Shown: in pieces, positions 7,901 to 11,715 of the stretch | Layout of the letters: the number at the start of each line of letters is the position of its first letter | Position numbering within the stretch: the first letter of the stretch is position 1 | From: Pirellulaceae bacterium | Lineage (GTDB): Bacteria > Planctomycetota > Planctomycetia > Pirellulales > Pirellulaceae | Direction: 5' to 3' | DNA: 11,715 nucleotides | Assembly (NCBI GenBank): GCA_013002105.1 | Contig: JABDKS010000862.1 | Span: forward strand, 1-11,715 | Translations under genes and position numbers: made by a program | The notes under the pieces: generated by a model | What the model saw: the letters and a program-made list of their open reading frames with translations, nothing else | What the model was told of the DNA's origin: nothing | Databases searched by the model: none

Positions 7901-10799
7901 GCAAATCGGCTTGCATCGATTGACGACTGGTCGCCCAACGAGGAATGCCCCACGTCGCCAGCGCGACGCAACCGAGAGCACCCAATGTCGTCGCCAACAC
8001 TAACTGCTCCGTCACGCCATCGAGCAGTCGCCCGGACAATTGAGTCGCCGTCCAAATCACGAGTGATACCGTGACTACCGACAGCAGCCAACGCGCTATC
8101 TCGCGGCCCACCGACTGTACATGTCGCAATGCCCATGCGGACACCGCCAGCCCGGCGACCAGCGCAAACAGCGGTAGCGTGATGCCCGAATAGCTCGTCC
8201 AATGTGCAACGGGGACCGTGTCAAGAATCAAGCCACCAAATGCCCATACAGCAGCGCCCGCCAAGCAAACCGTCGCGAATGCAAGTGTCAAACCGTCAAC
8301 CATTTTCGATGGTGCGACACTGGAATCTTGCAACCAACCGAGACGATCAAACGCAGATTTTTGCGCCACGACTCCTAATTCTCGGATTGCAAACCAAAAC
8401 GCTGTCACGCTGATCGCAACGATGGCCCACGTCCAAACCGCGCTGCCGGTCGACCACGCTTGCAATGGAAACATCCAGTCGTAGGCCATTCCGTAGCCGA
8501 GACTGATTGCCAGGATCACCGACGCGGCTTGTGCGGATCGCAACACGATCTCGTCACGCAAATGCGTCGACGCCCAGATCAAAAGAGCTGTCGACGCAGC
8601 TAGCCCGATCGCAGCCTGCGACCAGTTGTTCTCGACCCAAAAACAGGCTGCGACAACCGCCAAACTGGCCGCGACGCTACCGCCAATCGCCCATTGTTGC
8701 GTTGCCCCCGTCGGCTCCTTGCCGTCGAAGCGATTAGAGATTTCGGTCAAAATCATCAACGTCGCAGCGACGAACAAGCACACCAACATCCATATCGACG
8801 ATGGCTCGACCGCGATGGGCCAGGCGATTGTGATGGGTCGCAGAACGGAGAACCAAGCAAGAGCGACCGTTGCGATCGCAACGTAAGCCACATTTCGCTG
8901 ACGCATCGCAATCGCGGCCGACACGATTGCAGCGACAGTTAACACAATGGTTACCGTCCACCACGGAACCGTCGACAGCAATGACAGAGGACCAAACGTC
9001 AGCGCGGTTGCAATGACCAGCGCTAGGCTTACCCAACCGACGGCAGCCCACTGCATCCACTTTCGCGATGCCGCATCACGCAGTAGATAGCTGACCCCAA
9101 GAGTAATCGCAGCAATCAAAGCGGCGGCCATCATCGGTTCACCACCAACGATTCGACGCCACAATTCTGTCGTCTCCCAAGTCAGGCCACTTAACCAGAC
9201 TGGCGAAGAAAACAGAGTGGCGATTCCCATTGGAACGGTCGCCATCGGCAACCACCTTGGTTGATTCAATAACCAGCCGGCAATCACACCTGTCACCGAC
9301 AGCACGACTGCCCAGGCCCAAACCCATTGCATCCCAATCATCGACGCGGGCAGCATTGTCGCTGTCGCACCGATTGCCAACACACAGGTCAACGCACCGA
9401 TCATCGCCTGAGTCGGATGGCTTGCTGACAACATCAACGAACGCCCCGCGCCCGTAAGTCCTACGAAAGCCGGAATGATTGCGAGGGCGATCGGCAGTGC
9501 CATCGTCACATTCTCGACGGGCCAGATCGCAAAAATGCTGTACCCAACCAGTACGCTCACCGCAAAACCGCCCAAACCAATCAATAACAATCGGCTGCGC
9601 GCCGATGTGACACCCAGTTTCGAACGACGAGAACTTGTGCGTCGTATCATCCAAATGGCTGCCGCCATGAATGCGATCGCGCCACCACTGACAATCCAAA
9701 CAGCATCGTTGCCGAATGCTCGAATGGCTGCGGGGATCATTGGCAACAGGATTGCTGAACCCGCCACCGCGAGCGTCAACGGGGCTGCGTGCGCACGACC
9801 GACCAATGCTCGTGATCCGCTTAACAACAACAGCAGATAGACCACACCGCCGGCCAGCAGCGAAACCAATGTGATCGGATCGGTCAATTGCACAGCATCG
9901 ACATCGTTGCCAGCAGCGGCGATACCTGCCAACACGCTCAGTGGCACCAATAACGTCGCGATCACCAGGACGGCGCGACTGGTATGTCGCAAACGCCAGC
10001 GAGAAAGCGTGTACAAACCGGCAGCAAAAATGGCGGCATTGGCGGTCAAGAAAATCAGCGACGGTATCACGCGGTGCGCGTCCAGCAGTGTGTTCCACAG
10101 ACTGACCACCAAACCGATCGAACAAACAACGATCAGCAAGCCTGCCACCAATTCACCCCAGCGGATATTTCGCGCCGCCAGAAACGAACGAATGATTTCG
10201 GCTTTTGAGAAGCTCGGCTCTTCGCGAACGGTCGCCGCCTGAGCGGCAGCCGCCTGACCAGCGATGGATTGTTGCGGTTCTGAGGGTGAACTTGCCTGCG
10301 GAATCGTTGGATGTGAAAGTGGCGTTTCGGTGGGGGAAACCGATGGAGTGGATTGATCAGCAATGGGAGCCGACCAATCCGCGGTCGGTCGTACGGGTGC
10401 ATCCGGTGGATCGGCGTCACGGACCGAATCAGCCTCGGGTCGCGGCAGTCGAACGCCGACCGGCAGCGATGCAGGATCGCCGGGAACATTGGGACTTGCT
10501 TCGAGACGCGTCTCAGGACCGACCAGCGTCGCGCGAACCGGTGCGTCTGGCGACTGTAGCGAGCGCAGATTTTCTCTCAGTCGCTCGGCATCCTCCGGAT
10601 CGATCAATCCTTTGCCGGCCAATCGGCTGACGACGCGGTGTGTGGCGAGAATGTCGGATTGTTTCGAATCAACCGGGCTCGGTGATGGGGTCGATGTTCC
10701 CGTCAACGCCAAGAAAAGATGCTTGATGGCCAACCAACTGAGGTGACCGACCAATGTGATCACCAGCCAAGCAACCAGCAGCACGACGAGGATTTCCAT
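4914..10799 (-). CDS. Giant polytopic membrane protein of unknown function (about 1961 residues)
   Basis: I do not recognise a named function. One membrane helix lies at about residues 2-24. A soluble part follows (about 45-205): a helical motif with GLIDPEDAERL at 65-75, then a Pro/Ser/Thr/Ala-rich linker. From about 215 to 1945 there is an almost unbroken series of hydrophobic segments, roughly 50 by eye, with short loops; one of the longer hydrophilic loops is at about 1438-1460. FLAARNIRWGELVAGLLIV (206-224) and RVRPFLYLGAIFVFVG (1891-1906) resemble conserved parts of large uncharacterised bacterial membrane proteins (DUF2157/SCO7613-like), a resemblance from memory only. I see no transporter, ATPase or catalytic motif. 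The ATG at 10797-10799 is chosen because it leads straight into the first helix; an upstream TTG at 10890-10892 would add 31 polar residues and is less likely. The kinase gene is divergent. Confidence 0.8.
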   Translation of the reverse strand: MEILVVLLVAWLVITLVGHLSWLAIKHLFLALTGTSTPSPSPVDSKQSDILATHRVVSRLAGKGLIDPEDAERLRENLRSLQSPDAPVRATLVGPETRLEASPNVPGDPASLPVGVRLPRPEADSVRDADPPDAPVRPTADWSAPIADQSTPSVSPTETPLSHPTIPQASSPSEPQQSIAGQAAAAQAATVREEPSFSKAEIIRSFLAARNIRWGELVAGLLIVVCSIGLVVSLWNTLLDAHRVIPSLIFLTANAAIFAAGLYTLSRWRLRHTSRAVLVIATLLVPLSVLAGIAAAGNDVDAVQLTDPITLVSLLAGGVVYLLLLLSGSRALVGRAHAAPLTLAVAGSAILLPMIPAAIRAFGNDAVWIVSGGAIAFMAAAIWMIRRTSSRRSKLGVTSARSRLLLIGLGGFAVSVLVGYSIFAIWPVENVTMALPIALAIIPAFVGLTGAGRSLMLSASHPTQAMIGALTCVLAIGATATMLPASMIGMQWVWAWAVVLSVTGVIAGWLLNQPRWLPMATVPMGIATLFSSPVWLSGLTWETTELWRRIVGGEPMMAAALIAAITLGVSYLLRDAASRKWMQWAAVGWVSLALVIATALTFGPLSLLSTVPWWTVTIVLTVAAIVSAAIAMRQRNVAYVAIATVALAWFSVLRPITIAWPIAVEPSSIWMLVCLFVAATLMILTEISNRFDGKEPTGATQQWAIGGSVAASLAVVAACFWVENNWSQAAIGLAASTALLIWASTHLRDEIVLRSAQAASVILAISLGYGMAYDWMFPLQAWSTGSAVWTWAIVAISVTAFWFAIRELGVVAQKSAFDRLGWLQDSSVAPSKMVDGLTLAFATVCLAGAAVWAFGGLILDTVPVAHWTSYSGITLPLFALVAGLAVSAWALRHVQSVGREIARWLLSVVTVSLVIWTATQLSGRLLDGVTEQLVLATTLGALGCVALATWGIPRWATSRQSMQADLPNVAGLGLVACSSATLLLFDWLDPLIHGLKPDRLATWSVATWWFAGAVGLLWTGQRRKSASLAGLSSILLPATTALLVPVSMESHPVVWLQISALASLLWAAATFWWLRHDQATATPAIQGGLRFVSIVGTTSAAVAIVCILLNIVPLQVVLGPAGALVSLVAVALLCAGPKRFGFGVLPWPLGVTLLSAQITWLMIVLGWISASQAMNVMASVWLVGSIASMIRFQWDESSFDFWHSVVGCVATTSVAIALIVSGSSFAIWLGMAACVAGAVFVASVGNRAQLAVHRIAVIRALGWFVTLGGCFLIFDHLQAAESVVVWTAVLLWGTALVIGWRVLAPDRPLHQSIAWRAVPDIELVALLVLGLTGEITAVILVSDDLDFEPLVSDPMGWLRVACWMAVAATAWLHVERKAVWHWAIGGLVGAVGLVTTRIAMDYGAGWVERVMLVSLAGGFVVAVLAQWLPALSRINHKLLSLRLEQPLPESFPPYDAHRLMRALCHLSFAVGGFVCVVSVLMIAHLETASTIYLTIGGLVLATWAMTEMAEISNNESIRHGAVHSGLIALALFASVTADPSSHPFLSATMRWLLVSVIAAGSITLLLPKILGDTITQRWHGALRRGAMTAGVSVVVSLVVMLITEAIFRIDGQSGAVSRPMVGAVAIVLAASSLICGVMAVFSGPGFKYRDAWKLTDHQRRGLIVLTQMMGFVTWLHLFLCESPWSLVGLRAYWPFTVMALAFVSVGATEWGRRRNDELLSTTLKQTALYLPLIPVVGFWLSGIATGWGPGSDLSWSYIGGKVTYEVVLTIGAIYYVLLSAIWRGALPRVAAVVLGNAALWTVLYQTASWGFLSHPQVWLIPPAVCVLAVTHLYRKQLDPMIASGIRYATTLVIYISSTADMLMQNIGTTISGPIVLVVLALMGMGLGVVLRVRPFLYLGAIFVFVGVTSMVAHAHQQIDAVWPWWVFGITTGIGLLAVLTAIEKNKPKLRQYADTLSAWDG

Positions 10800-11063
10800 C
10801 AGCGGTCTTTCATCAACGCGTATCCAATCATCCCTGCGATTTGTGAAGTCCTGATGAGACGATTCATCATACGTTGAACCATCCACCCACAATGGACCTT
10901 AGCTTGCAGAGCCCTCCGAGCCCCCGGCGCTTCGTAAAACGCCCCAACGAACCCCATTCTTTACCGAAATCTCCCCTACAACCCGACATTGGACCTGAAA
11001 TGCAGGCCGGGTCCGGCGCGGCTTGGCTGACTCCATCGCTCCCGATGCGTCTATAATCAGTCG
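10800..11063. promoter_or_regulatory. Divergent intergenic region between the giant gene and the kinase
   Basis: These 264 bases separate two divergently transcribed genes and hold no convincing coding region. On the minus strand, TATGAT (complement of 10866-10871) with TTGTGG (complement of 10887-10892) could be a promoter for the giant gene, though the 15-base spacing is short; it would give a leader of about 60 bases. On the plus strand, a promoter for the kinase ends the region. GGACC/GGTCC (10991-10995 with 11010-11014) and GCCGG/CCGGC (11006-11010 with 11013-11017) are overlapping inverted repeats that could be an operator or a hairpin. Confidence 0.35.
11027..11057 (+). promoter_or_regulatory. 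Kinase promoter with exact TATAAT, probably leaderless
   Basis: TATAAT at 11052-11057 is a perfect sigma-70-type -10 box. The best -35 candidate is CTGACT at 11027-11032 with a long 19-base spacer, so the -35 is weak. With normal -10 geometry the first transcribed base is 11064, which is the A of the kinase ATG. No ribosome-binding site fits between the box and the ATG. Confidence 0.45.
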
Positions 11064-11715
11064 ATGAAGTCAACGATCTTTTCGCCGCCGCCAGACGATG
11101 ACCACCGACCCAAGAACGACGGATCGCTCGAGTCCATCATGGCGGAGTACTTGGAGCGGATCGAAGCGGGTGAGAACCCCAGCCCGGAAACGTACCTGTC
11201 GGCTTATCCTGAGCACGCCGACGAATTACGCAGTTTCTTTCGCAATCACCATTGGATTGTTGAAACGCCGACGCCTCAAACTCCGTTGCTCATTGGAACT
11301 CATGTCGGCCCCTATGAAATTGAGTCCGAAGTCGCTCGTGGCGGAATGGGCGTCGTCTACCGAGCCAAGCAGCAAGGACTCGAGCGCCCCGTTGCATTGA
11401 AACTAATCAGTAGTGGGTTACTGGCGGGCGAAGAAGAAAGGAAGCGATTTCGCATCGAAGCTGAAGCCGCGGCACGTCTGGACCATCCAGGGATCATTGC
11501 GATTCATGAGATCGGATCGTGGCAAGGGTACGAGTACTTTTCGATGACGCTGGTCGATGGACCAACGTTGCAGCAACGCGTCGACGCCAACGAATTTGAT
11601 GATGCAGAATCGGCCCGAATTGTTCGTGAAATTGCCCGGGCGGTCGCCTACGCTCACCGCGCGGGAATCGTCCATCGCGATTTGAAACCAGAAAACATTT
11701 TGCTGAGCCATGATC
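11064..11715 (+). CDS. Hanks-type Ser/Thr protein kinase, N-terminal part (cut by window end)
   Basis: The frame is open from ATG 11064 to the window end, giving 217 residues. Residues 21-64 hold a helical acidic segment (IMAEYLERIEAGENPSPETY and HADELRSFF) often found ahead of planctomycete kinases. The kinase domain begins near 83 (YEIESEV); the glycine loop is ARGGMGVVY at 91-99, with Ala where the first Gly usually stands. The ATP-binding Lys is in VALKLI (Lys113), a Glu of helix C lies at 132 or 134, and the catalytic loop is HRDLKPEN at 204-211 with Asp206. The DFG motif and any C-terminal sensor or membrane part lie outside. RD-type catalytic residues suggest an active enzyme that phosphorylates Ser/Thr. 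A later ATG at 11139 (Met26) is possible but would cut off only a poorly conserved start. The gene is divergent from the giant gene and may be translated from a leaderless mRNA. Confidence 0.92.
   Translation, partial: MKSTIFSPPPDDDHRPKNDGSLESIMAEYLERIEAGENPSPETYLSAYPEHADELRSFFRNHHWIVETPTPQTPLLIGTHVGPYEIESEVARGGMGVVYRAKQQGLERPVALKLISSGLLAGEEERKRFRIEAEAAARLDHPGIIAIHEIGSWQGYEYFSMTLVDGPTLQQRVDANEFDDAESARIVREIARAVAYAHRAGIVHRDLKPENILLSHD

Noticed and set aside
9139..10125. 328-residue minus-strand frame inside the giant gene
   Set aside because: It is an out-of-frame shadow: rich in Arg, Cys, His and Asp with no domain, while the overlapping frame encodes consistent membrane helices.
10800..10892. 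N-terminal extension of the giant protein from TTG 10890-10892
   Set aside because: It would add 31 polar residues with no family support, uses a rare start, and overlaps the likely promoter region; the ATG at 10797-10799 leads straight into the first membrane helix.
10867..11073. Short frames on both strands in the divergent region
   Set aside because: No ribosome-binding site, no domain, and they overlap the kinase promoter; treated as non-coding.
11098..11400. Plus-strand 100-residue frame at the kinase start
   Set aside because: It is in a different frame from the kinase, whose motifs (GGMGVVY, VALK, HRDLKPEN) fix the real frame from 11064.
11418..11711. Minus-strand 97-residue frame opposite the kinase
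   Set aside because: It is antisense to the conserved catalytic loop region and shows no motif of its own.
1..11715. Mobile element, CRISPR array or defence island
   Set aside because: No transposase, direct-repeat array, terminal repeats or known defence gene was seen; the only recombinase fragment has the housekeeping Xer C-terminus.

Overview
The window most likely comes from a planctomycete of the Rhodopirellula/Pirellulaceae type. This is an inference from gene content: a Ser/Thr kinase with the short acidic N-terminal motif common ahead of planctomycete kinases, a small stand-alone M41-type peptidase, a very large multi-spanning membrane protein, moderate GC content, and genes that mostly lack clear Shine-Dalgarno sequences. 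No rRNA, tRNA, CRISPR array, insertion sequence or phage module was seen.

Layout from left to right. Bases 1-70 (+) are the last 22 codons of a XerC/XerD-type tyrosine recombinase, including its catalytic tyrosine. It converges on tex (82-2253, -), with 11 bases between the two stop codons. Continuing on the minus strand are a small zinc peptidase with an M41 (FtsH-type) domain but no AAA ATPase (2307-2846), a family 2 glycosyltransferase of the TIGR04283 type (2877-3560) and an LptF/LptG-family permease (3557-4708). Transcribed in the order permease, glycosyltransferase, peptidase, tex, these four are close together (4-base overlap, then 30- and 53-base gaps) and probably form one operon.

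Bases 4709-4913 hold a possible terminator for the gene to the right and a possible control region for the permease operon. Bases 4914-10799 (-) encode one protein of about 1961 residues with roughly 50 predicted membrane segments and no known function. It is the most unusual object here. A 264-base divergent region (10800-11063) separates it from a Ser/Thr protein kinase on the plus strand that runs off the right end. The kinase has an exact TATAAT placed so that transcription would begin at the A of its ATG, which suggests a leaderless mRNA.

The permease and glycosyltransferase suggest cell-envelope or glycolipid work, the M41-like protein suggests protein turnover, and Tex is an RNA-binding transcription accessory factor. 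How they cooperate, if they do, is inference. I see no strong evidence of a new defence or mobile system; the giant membrane protein is the best candidate for something undescribed.
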